Positions 9,007-17,233 of a stretch of 64,000 nucleotides of DNA are shown here, piece after piece. The number at the start of each line of letters is the position of its first letter. Position 1 is the first letter of the stretch. The position numbers and the translations under genes are program-made. The stretch comes from Acidovorax sp. YS12 (GTDB taxonomy: Bacteria > Pseudomonadota > Gammaproteobacteria > Burkholderiales > Burkholderiaceae_C), in the NCBI GenBank assembly GCA_021496925.1, contig CP053915.1, positions 4,243,501-4,307,500 of the forward strand, written 5' to 3'. The notes below the pieces were generated by a model. The model ran no database searches. It was not told the origin of the DNA and was given only the letters and a program-made list of their open reading frames with translations.

Positions 9007-9084
9007 GGCGGGGACTCCGGTGGTGGTGGTTTGGTGGTGCCGCGCTACCTTATCCGGCCTGGCGCCAGCGCTTGTCACGAACTG

Positions 9085-10311
9085 TCAGCGCTGCTGGAAA
9101 ACGACCGCTTCCAGCCCCATGGCGCGGATGCGCCGGGCGGCCGCGCGGGCCTCGCTGGCCTTGCGGAAGGGGCCGGCGCGCACGCGCGTGTACTCGCCCT
9201 TGTTGGTGCCCACGGTTTGCACCTGGACGGGCAGCTTGGCCTTGCGCAACTGCTTTTCCACCTTGTGAGCGTTGGCGCCGTCGGCAAACACGCCGACGGT
9301 GATGTAGTAGCGCTTGGCCTGCAGCGGCGCCGGCTCGGCGTCTTGTGGCGCCTTGGCGGGCGGGCTGCCGGCCTGGGCCGGCTTGCTTTTGGCCTTCCTG
9401 GCGCTGGTTTTCGCCTGGGGGGCGGATTCGGCGGCCTTGGCCGGGGCCTTGGCGGCTTGGCGGTGCGTCAGGGGCCCGGCAGCGCGGGGGGCGGCCGCTG
9501 CCGCTGGCGGGGGTGCCACCATGGGCGAGGCTGCGGCGGGCGGCTCTGGCGCCGGGGCGGCCTCCACTGGTGGCGGCGGGGGCAGCGTATCCGATGCCGC
9601 CACCACGCTGGCCGACGCGGCGGCCAGGGGCTCCGGTGCCGACGCCGGGGCAGAGGCCGGCGTGCGCGGCAGGACGGTGGCCGTGCCCGCATGGGCCACG
9701 CTGGTGGTGACTTCGTGCGAGGGGCGCGGCACCCACAGCGCCGCGCCCAGCAAGGCCGCGCCCAGGGCCACGTACAGGCCGGCCAGCGCATAGAGCCGCG
9801 GCAGGGTGGGGGCCACCTGCGCCAGCTCGGTGTGCGCCTGGGCCACGTTGGGCGCGCCATCCAGCGCGCGCAGGGTGCGCTTGCGCACGTCGGTGTAGAC
9901 CAGCGCATCGCCCCACAGGCCCGGCAGCGCGCAGCTCAGCACCAGCAGGGCCAGCCCCAGGCCGGCCTCGATGGGCAGCGGCGGCTGCAGCCAGGGGCGC
10001 AGGGCCGCGAACCACAACAGCACCAGGCCTTCCACCGCGCAGGCGTACACCAGGGCGGGCAGCCACAGCCTGCGGTAGAGCAGCCAGCCCAGGGTGCACA
10101 GCGCGGCGGCCCAGTTCCAGCCGGTGCGGGTGCGGCCCAGGGTCTCGAAGATCTCGAAGCGGGGAAGGTAGTGCGGCGCCCCGGTGGGGCCGAGGGCGGC
10201 CTGGTACAACGTGTCGATCACGTTGGGCGGGGTGTCGTCGGTGCGTTGCGGGGGGGCCATCTCGGCGTCCGCCGCAGAGGCCGGGGTCGCATGCATGGCG
10301 CATTGTGGCAT
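9085..10311 (-). CDS. Membrane protein with DUF2628-like N-terminus and C-terminal SPOR domain
   Basis: About 408 residues. The N-terminal part has paired hydrophobic segments (around WAAALCTLGWLLYRRLWLPA and LLVLSCALPGLWGDALVYT), resembling the DUF2628 membrane family, and a further membrane segment near LYALAGLYVALGAALLGAAL. A long Ala/Pro-rich linker follows. The C-terminus is a SPOR domain (RYYITVGVFADGANAHKVEK to LEAVVFQQR), which binds denuded peptidoglycan glycan strands at division sites. The start is uncertain: ATG 10311 is chosen, and 10296 or 10365 are possible. Role inferred: envelope or division linked. Confidence 0.7.
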   Translation of the reverse strand: MPQCAMHATPASAADAEMAPPQRTDDTPPNVIDTLYQAALGPTGAPHYLPRFEIFETLGRTRTGWNWAAALCTLGWLLYRRLWLPALVYACAVEGLVLLWFAALRPWLQPPLPIEAGLGLALLVLSCALPGLWGDALVYTDVRKRTLRALDGAPNVAQAHTELAQVAPTLPRLYALAGLYVALGAALLGAALWVPRPSHEVTTSVAHAGTATVLPRTPASAPASAPEPLAAASASVVAASDTLPPPPPVEAAPAPEPPAAASPMVAPPPAAAAAPRAAGPLTHRQAAKAPAKAAESAPQAKTSARKAKSKPAQAGSPPAKAPQDAEPAPLQAKRYYITVGVFADGANAHKVEKQLRKAKLPVQVQTVGTNKGEYTRVRAGPFRKASEARAAARRIRAMGLEAVVFQQR

Positions 10312-10430
10312 GGGGGCATGGCCTGCCCGTGCCGCACGGGCGCGGGCGCCGTTGCGTTGCGGCAACCCAGGGGCGTTTTATTGACACGCGACAAGGCGCC
10401 AGGCGGCCACAGGCGGCAGCATGGCCGTCC

Positions 10431-10838
10431 GTGACTGCTCCCCCTCCTTTCTCTCGCCACCGCCGCTGGGGCCTGGGCATGGCCCTGGCCGCCCTGGCGC
10501 TGCTGGGGCAGCTGTGGATGGGCCAGGTCAGCACCGCGCATCTGGCGCGGTGGCTGTCGGCGCAGTACCTGCATGGCGATGTCTGCTCCGTGCTGGTGGC
10601 CGATGCGTCGGGCGCCGCCAGCGTGCCCGTGCAGGACTCGGATCCCATGGGCCACCATGGCCAGGGGTGCCCCGTCTGCAGCGTGGCCGGCACCGGCCTG
10701 GCGCCGGCCAGCACCGCCCCCGCGGTGCGGGGCCTGGCGCTGCAGGCATCGCGCCATGCTGTGCCGGGGCCGGAGGCCCCACGCGCGCTGCCGCGCGGCT
10801 ATGCGCGCCCGCCCGCGCAGGCGCCGCCTGCGGCCTGA
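10431..10838 (+). CDS. DUF2946-type small secreted or membrane protein
   Basis: About 135 residues from GTG 10431 (MTAPPPFSRHRRWGLGMAL); an ATG at 10476 is the alternative. One N-terminal hydrophobic segment (MALAALALLGQLWMG) looks like a signal anchor. The centre has SAQYLHGDVCSV and HHGQGCPVCSVAG, a His/Cys-rich pattern typical of DUF2946 proteins, which often sit beside copper-related TonB receptors. The copper receptor gene follows 90 bp downstream on the same strand, so a part in copper handling is plausible but unproven. Confidence 0.65.
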   Translation: MTAPPPFSRHRRWGLGMALAALALLGQLWMGQVSTAHLARWLSAQYLHGDVCSVLVADASGAASVPVQDSDPMGHHGQGCPVCSVAGTGLAPASTAPAVRGLALQASRHAVPGPEAPRALPRGYARPPAQAPPAA

Positions 10839-10928
10839 ATCTTCCTCTGCCTGGCTTCCGCTGACCGTGCCGGCGCGCTGTGCGCCGCCGCGCGGGCGCG
10901 GCCCGTCCCTTTTCGTTTTTGATTCGCC

Positions 10929-13190
10929 ATGAACCGTGAAAACCGTTGGCATGCCCGTGCGGCATGCCCGCGCAGCCTTGCGCTGCGCCCTCTTTGCGCC
11001 TTTCTTGCCGCCCTGCCGCTGCTGGCAGCCGCCCAGGAGGGGGCGCTGGACGCCGTCGAGGTGACCGCCCCCCGTTCCGCCGCCCAGCCGCTGGGCGCCA
11101 GTGCCGCCGACGGCGCCAGCCTGCAGGCCGGCCGCGCCTGGGGCAGCGACACGGCCCAGCTGCTGCGCAACCTGCCCGGCGTGAGCCTGATGGGGGCCGG
11201 CGGCGTGTCCAGCCTGCCCAGCGTGCAGGGCCTGTCGGACGACCGGCTGCGCATCCAGGTCGATGGCATGGACCTGATCTCCTCGTGCGCCAACCACATG
11301 AACCCGCCGCTGTCGTACATCGACCCGGCGCGCGTGGGCAGCGTGCGCCTGTTCGCCGGCATCACGCCGGTGAGCGTCGGCGGCGACAGCATCGGCGCCA
11401 CGATCCAGGTGGAGTCGGCGCCGCCGGAGTTCGCCGAGCCCGGGCAGGCGCGCCTGCTCAAGGGCGAGCTGGGCGGCTACTACCGCAGCAACGGCAACGC
11501 CAGCGGCGCCCGTGCCTCGGCCACCTATGCCACCGAGCAGATGAGCCTGCGCTACGACGGCGCGGCCGCGCAGTCGGACAACTACAAGGCCGCCGGCGCG
11601 TTCAAGGCCGCCGGGCCCGCCGCCGGCAACAAGCCCGCCCAGTGGCTGGGGGGCGACGAGGTTGGCTCCAGCAGCTACAAGACGCGCAACCATGCGCTGG
11701 CCTATGCCGTGCGCGGTGCGTCGCACCTGGTGGAACTGCGCCTGGGTGTGCAGGACATCCCCTACCAGAACTACCCGAACCAGCGCATGGACATGACGCG
11801 CAACGACAGCCAGCAGCTCAACCTGCGCTACCAGGGCCAGTTCGGCTGGGGGCAGCTGCAGGCCCGCGCGTACCATGAGCGCACCCGCCACGGCATGAAT
11901 TTCGGGCCGGACAAGCAGTTCTGGTACGGCGGCGCCAACGACGTGCCCGGCATGCCCATGGACACCGAGGGCCGGACGACCGGCGTGCAGGTGCGCGGCG
12001 ACATTGCGCTGTCGCCGCGCGACACCCTGCGCGTGGGCGCCGAGGCCCAGCGCTACCGCCTCGACGATTGGTGGCTGCCCTCGGGCGGCGGCATGGCGCC
12101 CGATACCTTCTGGAACATCCGGGATGGCCGCCGTGACCGGCTCGACCTGTACGGCGAGTGGGAGGCCCGCTGGAGCCCGCAGTGGCTGACGCAGCTCGGC
12201 CTGCGCGCCAGCCGCGTGCGCACCGGCAGCGGGCCGGTGCAGGGCTACAACGGCAGCGGCTACGGCATGGAGGCGCAGGCCTTCAACGCGCGCGACCGCC
12301 AGCGCAGCGACACCAACGCCGACTTCACCGCCCTGGCGCGCTACACCGCCAGCGCCGAGGCCAGCTACGAGTTCGGCTTCGCGCACAAGTCGCGCGCGCC
12401 CAACCTGTACGAGCGCTACGCATGGTCCACCGGCGGGATGGCCATGCGCATGGTCAACATGGCGGGCGACGGCAATGGCTACGTGGGCAACCCCGACCTG
12501 AAGCCCGAGGTGGCCAACACGCTCAGCGCCACCGCCGACTGGCACGACGCCAGCGGCGAGCGCTGGGGCGTCAAGCTCACGCCCTACCTCAGCTACGTGG
12601 ACAACTACATCGACGCCGAACGCTGTAGCGGCGCGGGCGCCATGTCGGCCTGCACGGCGGCCAACCGCACGGCGACGCAGGGCTTCGTCTACCTGCGCTT
12701 CGCCAACCAGGACGCGCGGCTGCACGGCTTCGACCTGTCGGGCTTCGCCGACCTGGGGCAAGCCGGCGGCGCGGGGCGCTGGCAGCTGGGCGGCGCGGTG
12801 AGCTATGTGCAGGGCAAGAACCGCAGCACCGGCGACGGCCTGTACAACACCATGCCGCTGAATGCGCGCCTGGCGCTCACGCAGCGCCAGGGCGGCTTCA
12901 CGGCGTCGGCCGAGTGGCTGCTGGTGGCGGCCAAGACCCGCACTTCCCAGGTGCGCAACGAAGTCGGCACCCCCGGCTACGGCCTGCTCAACCTTCGCGC
13001 CAGCTACGCCTGGCAGCAGGTGCGCCTGGACGTGGGCGTGGACAACCTGCTCGACCGCATGTACTACCACCCGCAGGGCGGCGCCTACCTGGGGCAGGGC
13101 ATGACCATGGCCGGAACCGCCGTGCCCTGGGGCGTGTCGGTGCCGGGCATGGGCCGATCGCTCAGCGTGGGCCTGACCGTGAAGTTCTGA
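10929..13190 (+). CDS. oprC: TonB-dependent copper receptor (OprC/NosA type)
   Basis: A 753-residue outer-membrane receptor with an N-terminal signal peptide (LCAFLAALPLLAAAQ), a TonB box-like VEVTAPR, a plug domain (LRNLPGVSLMG, GGDSIGATIQVES) and a 22-strand-type barrel ending in LSVGLTVKF. It has a CxxxM motif (Cys120-Met124, SCANHMNPP) and an HxM motif (His321-Met323, RHGMNFGP). This is the copper-binding pair described for Pseudomonas OprC. OprC receptors import copper and help supply copper enzymes. The DUF2946 gene directly upstream supports the metal assignment. Confidence 0.88.
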   Translation: MNRENRWHARAACPRSLALRPLCAFLAALPLLAAAQEGALDAVEVTAPRSAAQPLGASAADGASLQAGRAWGSDTAQLLRNLPGVSLMGAGGVSSLPSVQGLSDDRLRIQVDGMDLISSCANHMNPPLSYIDPARVGSVRLFAGITPVSVGGDSIGATIQVESAPPEFAEPGQARLLKGELGGYYRSNGNASGARASATYATEQMSLRYDGAAAQSDNYKAAGAFKAAGPAAGNKPAQWLGGDEVGSSSYKTRNHALAYAVRGASHLVELRLGVQDIPYQNYPNQRMDMTRNDSQQLNLRYQGQFGWGQLQARAYHERTRHGMNFGPDKQFWYGGANDVPGMPMDTEGRTTGVQVRGDIALSPRDTLRVGAEAQRYRLDDWWLPSGGGMAPDTFWNIRDGRRDRLDLYGEWEARWSPQWLTQLGLRASRVRTGSGPVQGYNGSGYGMEAQAFNARDRQRSDTNADFTALARYTASAEASYEFGFAHKSRAPNLYERYAWSTGGMAMRMVNMAGDGNGYVGNPDLKPEVANTLSATADWHDASGERWGVKLTPYLSYVDNYIDAERCSGAGAMSACTAANRTATQGFVYLRFANQDARLHGFDLSGFADLGQAGGAGRWQLGGAVSYVQGKNRSTGDGLYNTMPLNARLALTQRQGGFTASAEWLLVAAKTRTSQVRNEVGTPGYGLLNLRASYAWQQVRLDVGVDNLLDRMYYHPQGGAYLGQGMTMAGTAVPWGVSVPGMGRSLSVGLTVKF

Positions 13191-13198
13191 CCCTGCCG

Positions 13199-13222
13199 CC
13201 GGGCGGCGCCTGCGCCGCCCGG
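13199..13222. terminator. Convergent hairpin between copper receptor and methyltransferase
   Basis: A perfect 11-bp stem (ccgggcggcgc/gcgccgcccgg) with a 2-base loop lies between the two convergent stop codons. There is no clear T run, so it is a likely but not canonical bidirectional terminator. Confidence 0.6.
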
Positions 13223-13223
13223 G

Positions 13224-14102
13224 CTATTCCACCCCGAGTTCGGCCAGGCCGTACAGCGGTGCGCTGAACCAGGGGCGCCACAGGGCCTCCATGGCCAGAC
13301 CCGCCCAGCCGTAGCACTCGGCCACGCTGTGCGTCTGCAGCAGTTGCAGGCGGGGGTGGCAGTCGGTCAGCTCGCGCACGTGCCGGATGCCCCAGTGGAA
13401 CTGCGCGCCCGTGCGGCCCACGCTGGCGTGCAGGCCGGCCTGGCCCACGGCGCACTGGGCCAGGGTGTCGATGAACAGCCGCGAGCCCGCCGGGGCGTGC
13501 GTGGCGAATTCGCGCAGCACCTGGCGCACCTGCGCGGGCTGCAGGTACATCAGCACGCCCTCGCACAGCATGAACAGGGGCTGCCCCAGCGCGCGCCGGG
13601 GCAGGTGCAGCGCCTGCCACCACTGGGGGTTGCGCAGGTCGAGCATGGCGTGGCGCAGCCGGGGGGACGTGGGCGGCGCCAGCGCGCGGCGCAGCGCCAT
13701 GACCTCGGGCAGGTCGGCGTCGAGCCAGGTGTTGCGGCCCTGGTCGAGCCACTGGAAGTAGTGCGACAGGCCGCAGCCCAGGTTCACCCCCCAGGCCAGC
13801 GGGTGGCGCGCGAAAAAGTCTTCGCCCGCCGCGCGCAGGCGCCGCGTGCGCCACAGGATGTTCAGTACCGTGGGGCGGTCGGCCAGATAGCTGCCCACGT
13901 CGGCGTCGAGCACCGCCAGCTGGCGCTGGGCCTCGGCATCGTGGCAGGCCAGGTGGGGAAAGAGGGCGTCGCCCTTGGCACGCGCGGCCAGCGGGATCAG
14001 CAGCGTGCTGGGCACGGCGTGCAGCGGCTCGGTGGAGGGCGCGGCCGCAGGCGCGGGCGGCCGCGCGGGAGGCGGGGGGTGGAAAGACTGCCCGTGTTGC
14101 AT
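13224..14102 (-). CDS. LCMT-family class I SAM-dependent methyltransferase
   Basis: A 292-residue protein of the leucine carboxyl methyltransferase (LCMT/PPM1) family, which transfers a methyl group from S-adenosylmethionine. Visible landmarks are the SAM-binding WGVNLGCGLSHYFQWLDQ, the acidic WLDADLPEVMALRR after strand 2 and LFMLCEGVLMYLQPAQVR, the LCMT hallmark. Bacterial members of this family act on varied, mostly unknown small molecules or polyketide-like substrates. Nothing in the neighbourhood fixes the substrate. The first about 25 residues are Pro/Ala rich and a later start is possible. Confidence 0.8.
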   Translation of the reverse strand: MQHGQSFHPPPPARPPAPAAAPSTEPLHAVPSTLLIPLAARAKGDALFPHLACHDAEAQRQLAVLDADVGSYLADRPTVLNILWRTRRLRAAGEDFFARHPLAWGVNLGCGLSHYFQWLDQGRNTWLDADLPEVMALRRALAPPTSPRLRHAMLDLRNPQWWQALHLPRRALGQPLFMLCEGVLMYLQPAQVRQVLREFATHAPAGSRLFIDTLAQCAVGQAGLHASVGRTGAQFHWGIRHVRELTDCHPRLQLLQTHSVAECYGWAGLAMEALWRPWFSAPLYGLAELGVE

Positions 14103-14261
14103 GGAAGAACCCTCGGCGCCAGCGACGGTGGCGATCGCCCCAATCTACGGTGCGTGCCGGGGCGGGGCAATCGGTGGTGGCCGATACATTGTGCTGCATC
14201 AAGATGGTGCGTTGCAACAAAAGGTACTCCGCCCGGCCGTGCCGCAGGGCCGTTCCCGGCT

Positions 14262-15041
14262 TCAGGCGCAGAGCGCCGTGCGCCAGCCCAGTCCGGCCTC
14301 GGTGGCGGCGGCGGGACGGTACTCCGCGCCGACCCAGCCCTGGTAGCCGATGCGCTCCAGGTGCTGGAACAGGAAGCGGTAGTTGATCTCCCCGGTGCCG
14401 GGCTCGTGGCGCCCCGGGTTGTCGGCGATCTGGATGTGGGCGATGCGCGCCAGGTGCCGCTCCAGCGTCGCGGCCAGCTCGCCCTCGGTGCGCTGGGCGT
14501 GGTACACGTCGTATTGCACGAAGGCATTCGGGGCGCCCACTTCGTCGAGCACGGACAGCGCCTGCGCCGTGCGCTGCAGGTAGAAGCCCGGCATGTCGTA
14601 CCGGTTGATGGGCTCCACCAGCAGGCGCAGTCCGGCCTGGTGCAAGGCGGCCGCGGCAAAGCGCAGGTTCTCGACCAGGGTGTGGCGCAGCAGCGCGTCG
14701 TCGGCGCCGGCGGGGGCCTTGCCCGCCAGGCAGTTGAGCTGGGGCACGCCCAAGGCGGTGGCGTAGGCCACGCCCTGCGCCACGCCGGCGCGGAATTCGG
14801 CCACGCGCGCGGGGTCGCAGGCGATGCCGCGCTCGCCGCCGTCCCAGTCGCCGGCGGGCAGGTTGTGCAGCACGGCCTTCAGCCCCGTGGCGTCCAGCCG
14901 GGCCTTGATCTCCTGCGGGCTGTGGGCGTACGGGAACATGAACTCCACCGCCTCGAAGCCGGCCTGCGCGGCGCGCGCGAAGCGGTCGAGGAAGGGCACT
15001 TCAGTGAAAAGCATGCTGAGGTTGGCTGAGAAGCGGGGCAT
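14262..15041 (-). CDS. hyi: Hydroxypyruvate isomerase
   Basis: Interconverts hydroxypyruvate and tartronate semialdehyde in glyoxylate use. The 259-residue TIM-barrel product (AP_endonuc_2 fold) starts MPRFSANLSMLFTEVPFLDR, close to the family start, and has LLVEPINRYDMPGFYL and VQYDVYHAQRTEGE with the conserved metal and catalytic acids. With the glycerate kinase gene upstream it forms the lower end of a route from allantoin-derived glyoxylate to glycerate phosphate. Glyoxylate carboligase and tartronate semialdehyde reductase are not in the window. OtnI-type isomerase is an alternative name. Confidence 0.9.
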   Translation of the reverse strand: MPRFSANLSMLFTEVPFLDRFARAAQAGFEAVEFMFPYAHSPQEIKARLDATGLKAVLHNLPAGDWDGGERGIACDPARVAEFRAGVAQGVAYATALGVPQLNCLAGKAPAGADDALLRHTLVENLRFAAAALHQAGLRLLVEPINRYDMPGFYLQRTAQALSVLDEVGAPNAFVQYDVYHAQRTEGELAATLERHLARIAHIQIADNPGRHEPGTGEINYRFLFQHLERIGYQGWVGAEYRPAAATEAGLGWRTALCA

Positions 15042-15080
15042 GGGCAGGTCTCCAGATGGGAAGCGGGGATTTTCAGTGTT

Positions 15081-15130
15081 TTTGGCCTCCAGCGCTTATC
15101 CAGTAAGCGCTGCAAGCTACAGAATCAGGA
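15081..15130. repeat. Dispersed agcgcttg repeat, copy C, overlapping a stop codon
   Basis: The run ttggcctccagcgcttatcc and the inverted arm agtaagcgctgcaagcta match the intergenic repeat family. The repeat runs on through agaatcagga, which corresponds to gctatcgaatcagga in copy F. It therefore supplies the stop codon and last codons of the glycerate kinase gene. Confidence 0.7.
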
Positions 15131-16451
15131 GCGCGCGGAAGTCGTTCACGTTGGTATGCGTCGGCCCGGTGACGAACAGGTCGCCCAGCGGCCCGAAGTA
15201 GCCGCAGGCGTCGTTGCGGTCCAGGTGCGTGCCCAGGCGCAGGCCCAGGGCCTGGGCGCGCGCCAGGGTGTCGGGTGCCACGTGGGCGCCGGCGTTGTCC
15301 TCCACGCCGTCGATGCCGTCGGTGTCGGCCGCCAGCGCCCACACGCCTGGCGCGCCCTGCAGCGCCTGCGCCAGCCCCAGGCAGAACTCGCCCGCGCGGC
15401 CGCCGCGCCCCCTGGGCGTGCCCGGCGGCTGGGGGCGCAGGGTGACGGTGGTTTCCCCGCCCGAGAGCAGCACGCAGGGCCGCGCGAAAGGCTGGCCGTG
15501 CCGCGCCACGGCGCGCGCCAGGGCCGCGTGCACCTTGCCCACCTCGCGCGATTCGCCCTCGATGTCGTCCGACAGCACGTGCGCCGCCAGGCCCGCGGTG
15601 CGCGCCGCCGCGGCCGCCGCCTGCAGCGATTGCTGGGGCGTGGCGACCAGGTGCACCGCGTGGCCGTGGAAGGCCGGGTCGCCCGGCTTGGGCGTTTCGC
15701 AGGCGCCGGCCTGCAGCGCGGCCCGCACGGGCGCGGGCACGCCGATGCCGTAACGCGCCAGGATGGCGAGCGCGTCGGCGCAGGTGCTGGCGTCGGGCAC
15801 GGTGGGGCCGCTGGCGATGACCGAGGGGTCGTCGCCCGGCACGTCGCTGATGCACAGCGTGACCACGCGCGCCGGCGCGCAGGCGGCGGCCAGGCGCCCG
15901 CCCTTGATGCGCGAGAGGTGCTTGCGCACGCAGTTCATCTCGCCGATGGCGGCGCCGCTGTCCAGCAGGGCCTGGTTGATGCGCTGCTTGTCGGCCAGCG
16001 CCAGGCCCTCGCCGGGCAGCGTGAGCAGCGCCGAGCCGCCGCCGGAGACCAGGCACAGCACCAGGTCGGTGCTGCGCAGGCCCCGGGCCAGCGCCAGCAT
16101 GCGCCCGGCGGCGGCCAGGCCGGCGGCATCGGGCACGGGGTGGGCGGCCTCCGCCACCTCGATGCGCTGCGCCAGCCCGGCGGGGCGCGGCGGCGTGTGG
16201 CCGTAGCGCGTGACCACCAGGCCGGACAGGGGCGCGTCAGCGGGCCACAGCGCCTCCAGCGTCTGGGCCATGGCGCCGGCGGCCTTGCCCGCGCCCAGCA
16301 CCAGCGTGCGCCCGCCCGGGCCCGGCGGGGGCGGCAGGAAGGCGGCCAGGGTGTGCCGCGGCAGCGCCTGGCGCACGGCCACGCCGTAGAGGTGTTCGAG
16401 GAAGGCGCGCGGCGCGCGCACCGGGTCGGGGGTGGAGGGGGCGGCGGTCAC
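15117..16451 (-). CDS. ttuD: Glycerate 2-kinase, MOFRL/TtuD family
   Basis: Phosphorylates D-glycerate, feeding it into glycolysis. The product, about 444 residues, has the DUF4147 N-terminal domain (LVLGAGKAAGAMAQTLEALW, LVSGGGSALLTLPGEGL) and a C-terminal MOFRL domain (LLSGGETTVTL, ALAADTDGIDGVEDNAGA). GTG 16451 is preferred as start because AAGGAC lies 8 bases upstream; an in-frame ATG at 16526 falls in the operator. Older annotations call this family hydroxypyruvate reductase. It lies upstream of hyi and divergent from the GntR regulator, which probably controls it. Confidence 0.88.
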   Translation of the reverse strand: MTAAPSTPDPVRAPRAFLEHLYGVAVRQALPRHTLAAFLPPPPGPGGRTLVLGAGKAAGAMAQTLEALWPADAPLSGLVVTRYGHTPPRPAGLAQRIEVAEAAHPVPDAAGLAAAGRMLALARGLRSTDLVLCLVSGGGSALLTLPGEGLALADKQRINQALLDSGAAIGEMNCVRKHLSRIKGGRLAAACAPARVVTLCISDVPGDDPSVIASGPTVPDASTCADALAILARYGIGVPAPVRAALQAGACETPKPGDPAFHGHAVHLVATPQQSLQAAAAAARTAGLAAHVLSDDIEGESREVGKVHAALARAVARHGQPFARPCVLLSGGETTVTLRPQPPGTPRGRGGRAGEFCLGLAQALQGAPGVWALAADTDGIDGVEDNAGAHVAPDTLARAQALGLRLGTHLDRNDACGYFGPLGDLFVTGPTHTNVNDFRALLIL

Positions 16452-16510
16452 GGCATGTCCTTCGGTGGTTTGCGCCACGGTATCAGGGGAAGTGCCTAGG
16501 CGTCGGTCTA

Positions 16511-16530
16511 CCAAAAGTGTATACACATTA
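16511..16530. promoter_or_regulatory. Putative GntR operator between glycerate kinase and regulator genes
   Basis: A perfect 10-bp palindrome, gtgtatacac (16517-16526), lies between the divergent glycerate kinase and GntR genes. Read leftward, the site is tgtgtatacacttttgg. The same tgtatacactttt string occurs in front of the purine permease at 24483. GTATAC-centred palindromes are typical of GntR/FadR-type operators. Confidence 0.6.
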
Positions 16531-16554
16531 TGTCGCCACCGCTATCATGCGGCC

Positions 16555-17220
16555 ATGGAAACGTCTACCACCAGTTTCATCGTCGAGAGCCTGACCCGCG
16601 CCATCGTCGAGCACCGGCTGCGCCCCGGCACCAAGCTGGCCGAGCAGAAGCTGGCCGACCACTTCGGCGTGTCGCGCACGCTGGTGCGCCAGGCGCTGTT
16701 CCAGCTGTCGCAGAACCGCCTGATCCGCCTGGAGCCCGCGCGCGGCGCCTTCGTGGCCGCGCCCTCGGTGGAGGAGGCCAGGCAGGTGTTCGCCGTGCGC
16801 CGCATGCTGGAGACGGAGATGACGCGCGCCTTCGTGCGCGAGGTCACGCCCGCCAAGGTGCGCGCCCTGCGCGAGCACGTGGCGCGCGAGAAGGCCGCCG
16901 TGGCGCAGGACGACGTGCCCGGCCGCACCGAGCTGCTGGGCGACTTCCACGTCTGCATGGCCGAGCTGATGGGCAACCAGGTGCTGGCGCAACTGCTGGG
17001 CGAGCTGATCTCGCGCTGCGCGCTCATCACCCTGATGTACCAGAGCGCCAGCGCCGCCGAGCATTCGCACGAGGAGCATGGCGAGATCGTCAAGGCGCTG
17101 GCCGCGCGCGACGAGGCGCTGGCCGTGCGGCTGATGCAGGAGCACCTGCAGAACGTCGAGGCCAGCCTGACCTTCGAGCGCGAGCAGCCCGTCAACGAAC
17201 TTTCCATGGCCCTTTCCTGA
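16555..17220 (+). CDS. GntR (FadR subfamily) transcriptional regulator of the purine cluster
   Basis: A 221-residue regulator. The N-terminal winged helix-turn-helix (residues about 10-75) has LRPGTKLAEQKLADHFGVSR followed by LVRQALFQLS; the C-terminal all-helical FCD domain binds an effector. It starts at ATG 16555 (METSTTSFIVESL), just after the GTGTATACAC palindrome, so it is probably autoregulated. It is divergent from glycerate kinase and co-directional with puuE 13 bp downstream. The inferred job is induction of allantoin/purine catabolism. The effector (allantoin, urate or a ureido compound) cannot be read from the sequence. Confidence 0.85.
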   Translation: METSTTSFIVESLTRAIVEHRLRPGTKLAEQKLADHFGVSRTLVRQALFQLSQNRLIRLEPARGAFVAAPSVEEARQVFAVRRMLETEMTRAFVREVTPAKVRALREHVAREKAAVAQDDVPGRTELLGDFHVCMAELMGNQVLAQLLGELISRCALITLMYQSASAAEHSHEEHGEIVKALAARDEALAVRLMQEHLQNVEASLTFEREQPVNELSMALS

Positions 17221-17233
17221 GGCACCTGCGCAC

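Noticed and set aside
10218..13070. Very long open frame (about 950 codons) antisense to the copper receptor
   Set aside because: The rightward frame is a clear TonB receptor; the antisense product has no recognisable domain and typical shadow composition.
15156..16499. Long open frame antisense to glycerate kinase
   Set aside because: Shadow of the MOFRL/TtuD gene; Arg/Gly/His-rich with no motif.
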